DNA from: an uncultured Clostridia bacterium
GTDB lineage: Bacteria; Bacillota; Clostridia; Christensenellales; Christensenellaceae
Assembly: GCA_944347775.1 (NCBI GenBank)
Contig: CALVMT010000091.1
Location: 47,335-111,334, forward strand
DNA length: 64,000 nt
Direction: 5' to 3'
The notes under the pieces were generated by a model. That model saw only the letters and a program-made list of their open reading frames with translations, did not search any database and had not been told where the DNA came from. A program made the translations under genes and the position numbers. Below, piece by piece: positions 26,261 through 35,716 of this stretch. Each line of letters begins with the position of its first letter. Positions within the stretch are counted from its first letter, which is position 1.

Positions 26261-26846
26261 CCAGAGAGAGATATATATTGAAAGTATAAAACAACGTCTG
26301 AGTCCAGAGCGTTTTCGTCATTGCATGGGAGTGGAAAAGGCGGCAATACAATTGGCAAAGAGATATGATGTGGATCTAGAGAAGGCGAGTACAGCAGCAT
26401 TGCTGCATGATTATGCAAAAGAATTGCCCAAACAACAATTGTTGCTTTTGGCGAGGAAATATAATATTGTCGTAGATGATATTATTCAAACTTCATTAGG
26501 GCTTTTGCATGGGCCTGTGGCTTCATGGTTGGTAAAAGAGAAATTTAAAATAACTGATGTACAAATATTAGATGCAATAAAAAACCATACGGTGGGCGCA
26601 AAAAGAATGTCTAAACTGGAAAAAATTATATATCTTGCAGATTTAATAGAGGAAACGAGAGAGTTTAGTGGAATAAATACAATAAGAGAAGCTGCAATGA
26701 ATAATTTGAATGAAGCAATGCGCATGGCTTTGACTTGTGAAGTTGTATATACAATGCAACATTGCCGAGCAGTACATCCTAATTCTATAGATGCGTATAA
26801 CGACCTTGTAACGTCACAAAAGGAGAAAGAAAATGAAGCAATTTAG
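26250..26846 (+). CDS. yqeK: HD-domain Ap4A hydrolase-like YqeK
   Basis: 198 aa with HD-superfamily residues: RHCMGV with its His, LLHDYAKELP (HD), GPVASWL and the downstream KNHTVGA / YLADLIEE. Members of this family hydrolyse diadenosine tetraphosphate symmetrically. ATG 26250 with GGAG was chosen over an upstream in-frame ATG at 26223. Coupled to both nadD and rsfS. Confidence 0.92.
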   Translation: MQSNQREIYIESIKQRLSPERFRHCMGVEKAAIQLAKRYDVDLEKASTAALLHDYAKELPKQQLLLLARKYNIVVDDIIQTSLGLLHGPVASWLVKEKFKITDVQILDAIKNHTVGAKRMSKLEKIIYLADLIEETREFSGINTIREAAMNNLNEAMRMALTCEVVYTMQHCRAVHPNSIDAYNDLVTSQKEKENEAI

Positions 26847-27198
26847 TGAAACCGTAATGGCAGTCGCAAAAAAATTAGATGAAAAAAAAGCAAGGGATAT
26901 TCTTTTGCTGGATGTAAGTAAAGCGACTATTCTCGCCGAAACATTTATTATTTGTAGTGGAACATCTTCGAATCAGGTAAGAATGTTGGCGGATGAGGCA
27001 GAAAAAACGATGGCTCTTTATGGTATTTTTAGAAAAAGAATAGAAGGTTATCGCGAAGGACGTTGGATTGTTGTCGATTTTGGAGATATCCTAGTACATA
27101 TTTTTCATCGCGAAGAGAGAGAATTTTATGATATTGAACGCTTGTGGAAAAGTGAGGGGAATTATTTACAGTATGTTGGAGAATCGCCTCAACAGTAA
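26833..27198 (+). CDS. rsfS: Ribosome silencing factor
   Basis: 121 aa. Binds uL14 and blocks subunit joining in poor growth. It has the family blocks ILLLDVSKATILAETFIICSG, RIEGYREGRWIVVDFGDILVHIF and REEREFYDIERLW. Overlaps yqeK by 14 bases, the usual end of this cluster. Confidence 0.95.
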   Translation: MKQFSETVMAVAKKLDEKKARDILLLDVSKATILAETFIICSGTSSNQVRMLADEAEKTMALYGIFRKRIEGYREGRWIVVDFGDILVHIFHREEREFYDIERLWKSEGNYLQYVGESPQQ

Positions 27199-27217
27199 AT
27201 ATAAGAGTTGAGATGTT

Positions 27218-27265
27218 AAACATAATAAAAGTCTTGCTATAGTTTGCAAGACTTTTATTATGTTT
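27218..27265. terminator. Long perfect bidirectional terminator
   Basis: A 20-bp perfect stem (27218-27237 with 27246-27265) with an 8-base loop. A/T runs at its base suit both rsfS and the convergent gene. Confidence 0.88.
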
Positions 27266-27280
27266 ACAGAATGGAGATAT

Positions 27281-28132
27281 TTAATTTCTTCTTAACTTAC
27301 GGTTAAGAAGTGTTGAGGTAAATAAAATTGCTTTTTGCAATACTGTGCTATTTAAATGTTGATCTTTGGATGTTGCAATAGGGCCGGAATGATACCCTAA
27401 AGGGGAATATTCTGCCATAAAAATATCTATTTCTTTATATTTGTTACGTTTTTGAACAATATGATAACATTCTAAATTATCGAATAAAGCTTTATATTTT
27501 TTTTCTGCCTTAATCAGCGTAGAATTTCCTTGACCTAATAAGTGCAGCAAAAAAAATTCCTTGTTGCGTAAAATATTACTGTATTTTTTCTTAAAAAAAA
27601 GCTTTCCTGAAGGAAAAAAACTGCTATTATCTAAAAGTACGATACATAAGTTATCCTTTTGATATTTTTGGCAAAGGGCATGTAGAGCAATAAGTCCGGA
27701 TGAATAATTATAATTATTAGAATTAAAGAAAATACCTTTAATACATAAAGCAAATGGGAGAAAAAGTAAACATGCAAAAAACAATTTCCAGTGAAACAAC
27801 AAAGTAAAGATTGAACAAATAAAAAATATGAGGATCATTGGAATTAATGTTTGCAAATATTGGGCAAGCGGATTATTATAATAAAGCCGGTAAGGGAAAA
27901 AACGCATTGCCGGTGTATCATAATAGGCTGCAATAATGGCATCCGCTTTAGCAGGGTCTCCAAAAATGATATTTGTACAAGAAAAACCAAATCGGGTATG
28001 ATGGTCTAAAAGAGCTGGTGTTGATGTTGAAAAAGCACGCGCCGCAAAATAGATAAATGCTTCTTTTTGTTGAGATGATCGGCGTATGGGATAATGATTA
28101 AACAGTATATTTGTAAATTCTTGTGTTGTCAT
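27281..28132 (-). CDS. Membrane protein related to M28 peptidases, probably inactive
   Basis: 283 aa. The N-terminal part has NIIFGDPAKADAIIAAYYDTPAM, recalling the M28 metallopeptidase strand 'NVIxGxxxxxxIxxxaHYDTxa', but the metal-binding His is Tyr. Two membrane helices follow (about residues 95-145), then NYNYSSGLIALHAL where active enzymes have DNxSGxxxLLE. A later 'LLDNSSFFPSGKLFF' replaces the xxxEExGLxGS block. The protein therefore looks like a membrane-anchored pseudoenzyme. ATG 28132 is preceded by AAAGGAG. No known partner is adjacent. Confidence 0.6.
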   Translation of the reverse strand: MTTQEFTNILFNHYPIRRSSQQKEAFIYFAARAFSTSTPALLDHHTRFGFSCTNIIFGDPAKADAIIAAYYDTPAMRFFPYRLYYNNPLAQYLQTLIPMILIFFICSIFTLLFHWKLFFACLLFLPFALCIKGIFFNSNNYNYSSGLIALHALCQKYQKDNLCIVLLDNSSFFPSGKLFFKKKYSNILRNKEFFLLHLLGQGNSTLIKAEKKYKALFDNLECYHIVQKRNKYKEIDIFMAEYSPLGYHSGPIATSKDQHLNSTVLQKAILFTSTLLNRKLRRN

Positions 28133-28219
28133 GGGGGCGACTCCTTTTATACTATATTTATTATAACAACGAATGCTGTTGGAAAAATATGATAAATTTG
28201 TAAAAAATCAAAAAGAGCT

Positions 28220-28248
28220 TTCTTTACTTTGTTATACTATGCTATAAT
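28220..28248 (+). promoter_or_regulatory. Promoter of the D,D-carboxypeptidase gene
   Basis: TTCTTT (28220-28225), a 17-base spacer and TATAAT (28243-28248). Confidence 0.5.
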
Positions 28249-28302
28249 ACACTTTATAGCGTTTTTGTAAGAATAAATAAAAAAATAGGAGGCGGAATCG
28301 GA

Positions 28303-29931
28303 TTGAATAAAACAGTTATAAGGATCGTCTTGTTTTTTCTGGCATTTATGATTGTTTTTTCCTGCATATATTCTGTATTCGCTACAGAAATAGATGAAGA
28401 AGAGATTACGGCTGCTTCTGTCATGCTGATTGATATAGATACTGGGTCTGTTCTTTATGAAAAGAATGCAGATGAACAGCGAGCTCCTGCAAGTACAACA
28501 AAATTAATGACGGCGGTTCTCACTTTGGAGAATATGGAATTGGATCAAGAAGTGACAGTTCCTCCCGAAGCGCAGACAAGCGGTTCAAATATGGGAATAA
28601 AGCCCGGACAGACTGTTACAGTAGAAACGCTATTATATGGGTTGATGATGAATTCAGGTAATGATGCTGCGGTTACTTTAGCTATAGCAATGAGTGGAAC
28701 GGTCTCTGCTTTTGCTGAAAAAATGAATGAAAAAGCCGCTGAACTTGGAATGAATCATTCGCACTTTGTAACAGCGTCGGGTCTGGATGCAGAATCTCAC
28801 TACGTTACAGTAAGAGATATGTCAATTTTAGCACGTTATGCGTATAGCTTTGAAACATTGCGACAGATAATGTCAACCGAGGAAAAAACAGTTTATACGA
28901 CAGATAAAAGCGTTGGGTTTGAATTACAGAATACGAATTTACTGATTCATACACCAACGGAAGATGCAAACGGAGAACCATATACGGGGCCTTCATATCT
29001 TTATGAATATGCAACAGGAATGAAAACAGGATCGACATATAGTTCTAACGGATGCCTTATTGCCAGTGCTGAAAAAGATGGACAACGCTTGATTGCATTA
29101 ATTTTTGGTGATGCTTCTGAAGGAGAAAAAGATCGTTGGGGAATTGCATCGAAATTATTTGAATATGGGTTTTCAAATTATAAAAATTATGTGCTTGCAG
29201 ATTTGGTTGGGGGAACAATTGATATAGATGTATTAGGTGGTCCGATAGTAAATGGAGAAGCGGTTAAATTGAAATGCATACCGTGTTCTCAATCGGGAGA
29301 GGAATCGATTACTTTACCGATCAATACAGATATTTCTTTAATAAAATATACTGTTGTACAGAATAGTACAGCATTAACTGCGCCTATTGAAGAAGGAGCT
29401 GCGGTAGGGACAATTGAAATTTCTCTTAATGATTCGATACTATTTTCAGGAGAATTGGTTGCGGCAGAAGCAATGATGACAGCAGAGGATTATGCTAAAT
29501 TATCCGGTACGCAGTTAGAAATTTCAAATTTACTTGATTTGGATTCAGAAAAACGTCAAAACTTGCGGAAGTATACGTGGATATGGTTGATTTTACCGAT
29601 TGCGGGTGTTGCTTTTTTTGTTTGGAGAGGAATACAGAGTAGCAGGCATTCACATAGGCGTTATCGTAATATCGAAAGAATGCCAAAATCTCCACGGCGT
29701 CGCCGGCAAATGCAACAACATCTATATGCAGAAAATCATCGAAGAAGAGGGCAGCGAATACCTTCAGGGCATGTCCGACAGCCTGTGGTACAGCGCTTAC
29801 CTGTAATTATGCAAAATGAACGAGCAGGGAGTAATGTTCGAAGCCCGCGACGTGGAGCAGTGCGACGAACGTCAGTGATGCGAACGGCACGCCCTAATGT
29901 AAGACGGCCGCGTACCAGAGGAGGAGCGTGA
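28303..29931 (+). CDS. D-alanyl-D-alanine carboxypeptidase with Arg-rich C-terminal tail
   Basis: 542 aa. Signal peptide (about 1-28), then a penicillin-binding S11 domain with SxxK (ASTTKLM), SGN (MNSGNDAAV) and KTG (GMKTGST); it trims stem peptides of peptidoglycan. A beta-rich domain follows, then one membrane helix near residue 427-442 (WIWLILPIAGVAFFVW). After it comes a ~100-residue tail with about 27 Arg, including SPRRRRQ and repeated VRxPRR-like pieces, which should be cytoplasmic. S11 enzymes normally end in a short amphipathic anchor, so the tail is unusual. The start is TTG 28303, after AGGAGG. Confidence 0.9.
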   Translation: MNKTVIRIVLFFLAFMIVFSCIYSVFATEIDEEEITAASVMLIDIDTGSVLYEKNADEQRAPASTTKLMTAVLTLENMELDQEVTVPPEAQTSGSNMGIKPGQTVTVETLLYGLMMNSGNDAAVTLAIAMSGTVSAFAEKMNEKAAELGMNHSHFVTASGLDAESHYVTVRDMSILARYAYSFETLRQIMSTEEKTVYTTDKSVGFELQNTNLLIHTPTEDANGEPYTGPSYLYEYATGMKTGSTYSSNGCLIASAEKDGQRLIALIFGDASEGEKDRWGIASKLFEYGFSNYKNYVLADLVGGTIDIDVLGGPIVNGEAVKLKCIPCSQSGEESITLPINTDISLIKYTVVQNSTALTAPIEEGAAVGTIEISLNDSILFSGELVAAEAMMTAEDYAKLSGTQLEISNLLDLDSEKRQNLRKYTWIWLILPIAGVAFFVWRGIQSSRHSHRRYRNIERMPKSPRRRRQMQQHLYAENHRRRGQRIPSGHVRQPVVQRLPVIMQNERAGSNVRSPRRGAVRRTSVMRTARPNVRRPRTRGGA

Positions 29932-29962
29932 AAAGAGCAGAAAGATACTGCTCTTTTTTTTA
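29931..29962 (+). terminator. Terminator after the D,D-carboxypeptidase
   Basis: AAAAGAGCAG (29931-29940) pairs with CTGCTCTTTT (29948-29957), then a T run. Confidence 0.85.
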
Positions 29963-30214
29963 TGTCATCAATTATGAACTATATATGGATAGTTAAAAAT
30001 ACTTGTTCGATATCCTGTGTAACCAGCAAAATAATATGAACAATAATTAAGCAATAAAATGTTTTTACATGTTATGAATGCTTTTTTATTTGTAAAATTA
30101 TTTAACAGATAGATGCATTATAGGATAAAAAACGCTATAATACTACTGTTAAGAATATAATATACAGAATTAATACAAAATTAGTTAGATAAAGAAAGTG
30201 GGGCAAAATGGGAA

Positions 30215-32239
30215 ATGGATATTAATTTGCCGGGAAAAAAATCTCATAAAATTTATTTTATAGGAATAAAACCGTTATTTTTTATATTAACGGTAGTATA
30301 CTTGACAATCATTATTTTTGTTGGATGTAATTTAAAATTATTTTTAGATAAAAAAGAGGATTTCTGGCTGCTAAATTTGACTTCGTTGATATTATTCTTA
30401 CTTGCAGTTGCTTTTTTCTTTTTTTTCCGCATAGATCAGCAAAGTAGAAAAGCAGAATGGTGGACTGACTTATTACTGACGATATTGGCTGCTTTTTTTT
30501 CCTATTATCAAATTGAAATGTTGGGTTTTAACGATATTATCAAGGCGGAAGTACAGGCAATATTTATCAACTGGGGATTGATTTCGCTGATATATTTATT
30601 AGGATACATGTTGTTTAATTCCTTTCGTGGTTCAATTATTTTTGGAAACACAGTCTGCTTTATTTTTGCAGTCGTAAATCATTTGGTTTTTCTCTTCCGA
30701 GGGACTCCTTTGTTGCCTAATGATATTTATGCTACCCAAACGGCAATGAATGTGCTTGGACAAATGACTTACGAATTACAGTATCAGACGATTTTGGGTT
30801 GTCTGCCTTTTATTTTGAATTATGCGATTGCCGGATGGATGCACTATAAAAACAAAACATTAAAAGCGCATTTGATTGCGAAAATAGGTGGGGCAGTAAC
30901 TATTACTGCAGTAATGTTATTATGTGTCTGTACGGATGCGCTTTTATATTGCGGTACATCAATTAGCTACTGGAATACGGTAAAAAGTTGTAATGCAAAT
31001 GGTCAGACAATGCAATTTATGATCTATATTCGAAAATCTCAAGTAGAAAAACCAAGTGATTATTCGATTGAGCAAGTAGAACAAATACAGGAAAAATATA
31101 TGGATATGGATTCGGGGCAGGGAGAAGTCAAACCCAATGTGATTGTCATTATGAATGAAGCGTTTTCGGATCTTTCAGTCATTTCCGATTTCCAAACGAA
31201 TGAAGATTACATGCCTTTCTTCCGTAGTTTATCAGAAAACACCATTAAGGGAAATATGATTGCATCAATTAAAGGTGGGGGAACTTGTAATACGGAGTTT
31301 GAATTTTTAACGAGCAGTACACATGCTTTTTTACCTGCATCTTGTTTACCGTATCAGCAATATATTCATTCTGATATGCCTTCCATGGCGAGTATTATGA
31401 AAGAACAAGGTTATCAGGTTTTGGCGACACATCCTTATTACGCTACGGGGTGGAGAAGATCTACAGTATATCCGTTGCTTGGATTTGATGAATTTGCCAG
31501 TATGGAAGATTACCCTAAAAATGCGCAGAAGGGTAGATTGCGTTTAATTACGGATAAGGCAAATTATCAATATTTGATTGAAAGATTTGAAAATAAAAAA
31601 GAAGATTCTCCTATATTTATATTTAATGTAACGATACAAAATCATTCAAGTTACTCGAGCGATTATAATTTTGCAGATAGGATTACGCTAAGCGATTATG
31701 ATTCAGAGGAATATCTTAATGCAGAGGTTTACCTTTCATTAATAAAACAATCTGATTCGGCTTTTCAATATTTAATTGAATATTTTGAAGAAGTAGAAGA
31801 GCCGACAATTATTGTGATGTTTGGAGATCATCAGCCAGGAGATATGAATGATTTTTTAAATATACTAAGTGAGAATTTAACTGATTCATTAGAAGATTTG
31901 GCAAAACTATATACTGTTCCTTATGTAATTTGGGCAAATTATGATATTGAAGAAATAAAGTTGGATTATATTAGTGCCAATTATTTAAGCAGTATTGTAA
32001 TGGAAATGGCCGGGATTAATTTGCCACCGTATAACGAATTTTTGCTACTACTTCGCGAAGAATTTCCCGTTATTTCTTCTAAAATATGTATTGATCAATT
32101 AGGTAATTATATGACACCGCAAGAAGCTCTGGAAACAAATAGTATGGTAAAGGAGTATCAATTATTACAATATAATAATTTATTTGATGGGGATAACCGA
32201 AATGATTTATTTTTTTATGGCTATCAACTAGAAGGATAA
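30215..32239 (+). CDS. LTA synthase family (sulfatase-fold) membrane protein
   Basis: 674 aa with about five N-terminal membrane helices (residues ~20-260) and an extracellular alkaline phosphatase/sulfatase-type domain (~300-640). Metal and nucleophile features: NVIVIMNEAFSDLS, GGGTCNTEFEFLT (Thr nucleophile region), HPYYATGWRR and FGDHQPGDMND. It should transfer phosphoglycerol or phosphoethanolamine-type groups to a surface polymer, lipoteichoic acid or a related glycan; which one cannot be told. Preceded by a 250-base AT-rich gap. Confidence 0.85.
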   Translation: MDINLPGKKSHKIYFIGIKPLFFILTVVYLTIIIFVGCNLKLFLDKKEDFWLLNLTSLILFLLAVAFFFFFRIDQQSRKAEWWTDLLLTILAAFFSYYQIEMLGFNDIIKAEVQAIFINWGLISLIYLLGYMLFNSFRGSIIFGNTVCFIFAVVNHLVFLFRGTPLLPNDIYATQTAMNVLGQMTYELQYQTILGCLPFILNYAIAGWMHYKNKTLKAHLIAKIGGAVTITAVMLLCVCTDALLYCGTSISYWNTVKSCNANGQTMQFMIYIRKSQVEKPSDYSIEQVEQIQEKYMDMDSGQGEVKPNVIVIMNEAFSDLSVISDFQTNEDYMPFFRSLSENTIKGNMIASIKGGGTCNTEFEFLTSSTHAFLPASCLPYQQYIHSDMPSMASIMKEQGYQVLATHPYYATGWRRSTVYPLLGFDEFASMEDYPKNAQKGRLRLITDKANYQYLIERFENKKEDSPIFIFNVTIQNHSSYSSDYNFADRITLSDYDSEEYLNAEVYLSLIKQSDSAFQYLIEYFEEVEEPTIIVMFGDHQPGDMNDFLNILSENLTDSLEDLAKLYTVPYVIWANYDIEEIKLDYISANYLSSIVMEMAGINLPPYNEFLLLLREEFPVISSKICIDQLGNYMTPQEALETNSMVKEYQLLQYNNLFDGDNRNDLFFYGYQLEG

Positions 32240-32270
32240 AAAACTGCAACATTTAAGTTGCAGTTTTTTT
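32240..32270. terminator. Bidirectional terminator
   Basis: AAAACTGCAAC (32240-32250) pairs with GTTGCAGTTTT (32257-32267) with a T run. It divides the LTA-synthase-like gene from convergent deoC. Confidence 0.85.
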
Positions 32271-32301
32271 AAATATTGGTAAAATTCAAATTTTCTAGAC
32301 T

Positions 32302-32973
32302 TTATTTTAAAAAATTAAGTTCTTTTGCAATTGCTAACATACTGCTTGTTCCGATTCGGTCTGCTCCGGCAACAACCATATCTAAAGCCTGTTTTAATGT
32401 TCGAATACCGCCAGCAGCTTTCACTTTAGCCTGAGACCCAACTACCTCTCGCATTAAGCGGACATCTTCTACTGTAGCACCGCCATAAGAAAGTCCGGTT
32501 GAGGTTTTGACAAAATCGGCTCCTGCTTTTACGCATATTTCACAGGCGCGGATTTTCTCTTCTTTGGTTAACAGACAAGTTTCAAGAATAACCTTTAAGA
32601 TGGCCTGATCTGCACATGCTTCGCGTACAGTAGCAATATCGCGATAAACAGCATCGAAATCACCGGATTTCATTGCGCCAATATTCATCACGATATCAAT
32701 TTCCTGTGCACCATCGGCAATAGAGGTTCTGGCCTCATATGCTTTTACGCTGCTGGGTTGCGCACCATATGGAAATCCGGCTGTGGCACCAGTTTTAACA
32801 TGACTTCCGGCAAGCTGTTCGGCAACCAGAGGTGTATAATAACCATGAGTAAAAACAGTTGCCACACCATACTGAATTGCCTCATGGCAAAGTTGGATAA
32901 TTTGTTCTTTTGTTGCCTCTGCTTTAAGTAGGGTATGGTCGATGAGGCTTAAGATATTTTTTTTATCAATCAT
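32302..32973 (-). CDS. deoC: Deoxyribose-phosphate aldolase
   Basis: 223 aa. Cleaves 2-deoxyribose-5-phosphate to glyceraldehyde-3-phosphate and acetaldehyde. The Schiff-base Lys is in ADFVKTSTGLSYGGAT, with IDHTLLKAEAT at the N-terminus and KAAGGIRT at the C-terminus. Encoded 14 bases after the nucleotidyltransferase gene, so probably co-transcribed with it and the kinase upstream. Confidence 0.95.
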   Translation of the reverse strand: MIDKKNILSLIDHTLLKAEATKEQIIQLCHEAIQYGVATVFTHGYYTPLVAEQLAGSHVKTGATAGFPYGAQPSSVKAYEARTSIADGAQEIDIVMNIGAMKSGDFDAVYRDIATVREACADQAILKVILETCLLTKEEKIRACEICVKAGADFVKTSTGLSYGGATVEDVRLMREVVGSQAKVKAAGGIRTLKQALDMVVAGADRIGTSSMLAIAKELNFLK

Positions 32974-32987
32974 AGATTTATTTTCCT

Positions 32988-33899
32988 TTATTTTAAATAA
33001 GGAGGGTAAACTCCCGAACTTTGCATAGTGCGAAGTCCTTGAGAAACTTCTTCCCGGTCAGATGGATATGTAATTCCCATCCAAGAAGCGTTACAGGGCA
33101 AAACCTCTACATGTAAACGACCGGAATGAATTAACTCATCAATCATTGTAGAAAGCACATATTCACTGGTTAAATCATTTTTTGGTAGGTGGCGGATAAA
33201 ATGATCAAAGCAGTTTTTTGCTTCCTTAAAAATCGAAGGCTGAAATCCCCAAAAATTCATTGAAACGATACTTTCACCACTGAGAACTTGGCTTGAAGCT
33301 TCTCCGTAATTGCTGACAATCCGATTCTCGCTGTCGGGCATAATTTTATATGTTTCGGTAACACCTGTTAATTTTCCATTGGAAATATGACAAATACCGC
33401 GGTTAACAGTACCGTTACAGGATATGGTATTTTTTAATTTATATCCAATCATGCAGGCTGCTGTTTTATCTTGTGAAAAGGAAATGTTATCCAGCTGTTT
33501 CGCACAGGTAATATATGCTTCGCGACCATAATAATCATCTGCATTAATAATAGCAAAAGGTTCACAAACAATATCTTTAGCAGCCAATAATGCCTGCACT
33601 GTTCCGAGCATTTTTTTTCGCCCTGAAGGTATTTGATAGCCTGAGGGCAAATAAGCTTCATCTTGAAAAGCATATGCTACTTCAGCACGAGTTTCGGCAT
33701 ATGCTCCGATTGCTTGTTTAAAATCTGATTCAATTGTTCGTTTAATAATAAATACAATTTTTTCGAAGCCGGCCAATACTGCATCATGAATAGCATAATG
33801 AAGAAGAATTTCTCCATTTGGACCAAGCGGCGCAATTTGTTTAATGCCGCCATAACGCGAACCGAGGCCTGCGGCTAAAACTAACAGTGTTTTTTTCAT
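32988..33899 (-). CDS. Sugar-phosphate nucleotidyltransferase
   Basis: 303 aa with the NTP_transferase N-terminal loop LVLAAGLGSRYGG (the LxAGxGxR motif), a lysine in IKQIAPLG, and the metal-binding Asp in INADDYYG. Such enzymes activate a sugar-1-phosphate as an NDP-sugar. Placed between deoC and a galactokinase-like gene, so a galactose-1-phosphate or related substrate is plausible, but the sequence does not fix it. It lacks the second domain of GlmU-type enzymes. Confidence 0.82.
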   Translation of the reverse strand: MKKTLLVLAAGLGSRYGGIKQIAPLGPNGEILLHYAIHDAVLAGFEKIVFIIKRTIESDFKQAIGAYAETRAEVAYAFQDEAYLPSGYQIPSGRKKMLGTVQALLAAKDIVCEPFAIINADDYYGREAYITCAKQLDNISFSQDKTAACMIGYKLKNTISCNGTVNRGICHISNGKLTGVTETYKIMPDSENRIVSNYGEASSQVLSGESIVSMNFWGFQPSIFKEAKNCFDHFIRHLPKNDLTSEYVLSTMIDELIHSGRLHVEVLPCNASWMGITYPSDREEVSQGLRTMQSSGVYPPYLK

Positions 33900-33929
33900 T
33901 AATGATTAACTCCTCATTATTTTATCGGA

Positions 33930-35114
33930 TTAAAATTCTCTTTGAATACCATTAGAGCGAACTTGTAGCAGTAGGGTACTTCCTTTTCCAAACAATGCGT
34001 CCATCCCTGATGAATATTTTTTTACCATATGTTCAGGAATAATCGCTAGGATTGTTCCTGCAAACCCACCTCCGTGTACACGCACAGCACCTTCTCCTGC
34101 CAGCAAATATTCACTATAAGCCAACGCTAATGCGATACTCTGATCCATAGAAGAATTTGGACGTAAGACATTTTGCAAATATTTATATGAGGAATCTCCT
34201 GATTCTCGAATAATTCGCAAAAAGGCACAAAAATCCTTTTTCTTCATTGCCTCAGAAAGGAGAATTGCACGCTGATTTTCTTGAAAAAAATGCATTGCAC
34301 GCAATATAGCACGATCGCCTGATGATGAACGTAAGGAAGAGAGAGTAGCATAGAATTGTTTCGAGTCACATTCTCTTAAATACTGTTGCCCTAACGAAAC
34401 AGCGATACTTTTTATTTCCTGAGTAATTGATGCATATTCCTGTGTTAAATGTATATGATTGCCATCTGTATTCACAATACATAAACTATGCGAACATTCA
34501 GCGCAATCACATGCAATTTTATTAACCTTGCGTTGCGTTGTATCAGCAAAATCAATTGCGCAAATACCGCCTGTTGAACAGATTAATTGATCCATTAGCC
34601 CGCAAGGTTTCCCAAAATAAAAATTTTCAGCATATTGCGCAGCAAGAGCTAAATTATACAACGATATTTTCCCCTGAGCGTAAAAAAAATTAAATAAACC
34701 AGCAATAAGTACACCAAACGCAGCTGAAGAAGACAAACCTACACCTGAGGGAATATCAGAAGTAATGTAGCAACAAAAGCCGCTAACAGGATAACCGGCG
34801 TCAGACATCCAGCGGGCTATACCTCGGATCAAACCGACTGTTGTATTGAATTCCTCTGGATTTGGATCTAAATGGTGCAAATCAATATAAAATTCTCCAA
34901 AATGATCAGATAAAATATGAATGTTTGGTTCAAAAGTTTTTTGAGCAACGGCTAACATATCCATATGAATCGCGGCCGCAACAACACAGCCACGTTGGTG
35001 ATCAGTATGATTTCCGCAAAGCTCTACTCTTCCCGGAACTGTTAAGCCTACGCCTGGCACAAGGTTAAATTTATTTTTAAAAGATGCGATTGCTTGATCA
35101 TTTCGATTATTCAT
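33930..35114 (-). CDS. Galactokinase-like GHMP kinase
   Basis: 394 aa. GHMP signatures: GRVELCGNHTDHQ near the N-terminus, ATP loop SGVGLSSSAAF, CGLMDQ with the catalytic Asp, and VHGGGFAGTILAI near the C-terminus. The first motif differs from the classical GalK 'GRVNLIGEHTDYN' (Asn replaces Glu, His-Gln replaces Tyr-Asn), a variant that occurs in Clostridia. Galactose is the likely but unproven substrate. First gene of a probable galK-nucleotidyltransferase-deoC operon. Confidence 0.83.
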   Translation of the reverse strand: MNNRNDQAIASFKNKFNLVPGVGLTVPGRVELCGNHTDHQRGCVVAAAIHMDMLAVAQKTFEPNIHILSDHFGEFYIDLHHLDPNPEEFNTTVGLIRGIARWMSDAGYPVSGFCCYITSDIPSGVGLSSSAAFGVLIAGLFNFFYAQGKISLYNLALAAQYAENFYFGKPCGLMDQLICSTGGICAIDFADTTQRKVNKIACDCAECSHSLCIVNTDGNHIHLTQEYASITQEIKSIAVSLGQQYLRECDSKQFYATLSSLRSSSGDRAILRAMHFFQENQRAILLSEAMKKKDFCAFLRIIRESGDSSYKYLQNVLRPNSSMDQSIALALAYSEYLLAGEGAVRVHGGGFAGTILAIIPEHMVKKYSSGMDALFGKGSTLLLQVRSNGIQREF

Positions 35115-35235
35115 TATATATTTTCCTCATCAGGTCTAAGCAAGTATAACATATATTGATTAAAATTTCATCTATAATCATGTAAATTCGGCAATGTATA
35201 ATGCAAAAATAATCTGAATAGATAACGCACATAAA

Positions 35236-35258
35236 GAAAGAGGCAAAATTTTTGCCTC
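35236..35258 (-). terminator. Terminator of the pyr operon
   Basis: On the minus strand GAGGCAAA (complement of 35251-35258) pairs with TTTGCCTC (complement of 35240-35247), then a T-rich stretch. It lies 15 bases past the pyrI stop. Confidence 0.75.
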
Positions 35259-35273
35259 CGATAGATTGACAGA

Positions 35274-35714
35274 TTAACGTTTAAAAGAAGAGGTTTCTGC
35301 TCTCTTAGCCTGAGTATCGCAGTATATGCAACGATAAGTGCGCGAAACAGGATCTGTTAAGCGAAATACTTGAGGAAGTTCCTGCTCAATAGAAGTAATA
35401 CAGCGGGGATTTTTACATATTAAAACATCACGTAATTCAGCGGGCAATTCCATTCGTCTTTTTTGCACACTTCCGTTTGTAATGATATTTACTGTGATAC
35501 CTGGATCAATATAGCCAAGGGCGGTAAAGTTAAGACGAATTAGTTGATCAATTTTTATTATATCTTTTCGGCCCATTTTGGAACTTGGAACATTCATTAA
35601 AATTGCTACAGAACATTGTAATGTACCGAGGTTAAGTGCATCATAAATTTCCATGGCACGCCCAGATTGAATATGATCAATAACATAGCCATTTTGGATA
35701 GAATCAACATTCAT
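35274..35714 (-). CDS. pyrI: Aspartate carbamoyltransferase regulatory subunit
   Basis: 146 aa. Binds nucleotide effectors and joins PyrB trimers. The C-terminal zinc site has four Cys: CKNPRC and CIYC. The N-terminal allosteric domain has IDHIQSGRAMEIYDAL. Starts 2 bases after the pyrB stop, last gene of the operon. Its presence means ATCase here is probably feedback-regulated, which matters because no transcriptional attenuator is visible. Confidence 0.94.
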   Translation of the reverse strand: MNVDSIQNGYVIDHIQSGRAMEIYDALNLGTLQCSVAILMNVPSSKMGRKDIIKIDQLIRLNFTALGYIDPGITVNIITNGSVQKRRMELPAELRDVLICKNPRCITSIEQELPQVFRLTDPVSRTYRCIYCDTQAKRAETSSFKR

Positions 35715-35716
35715 AT

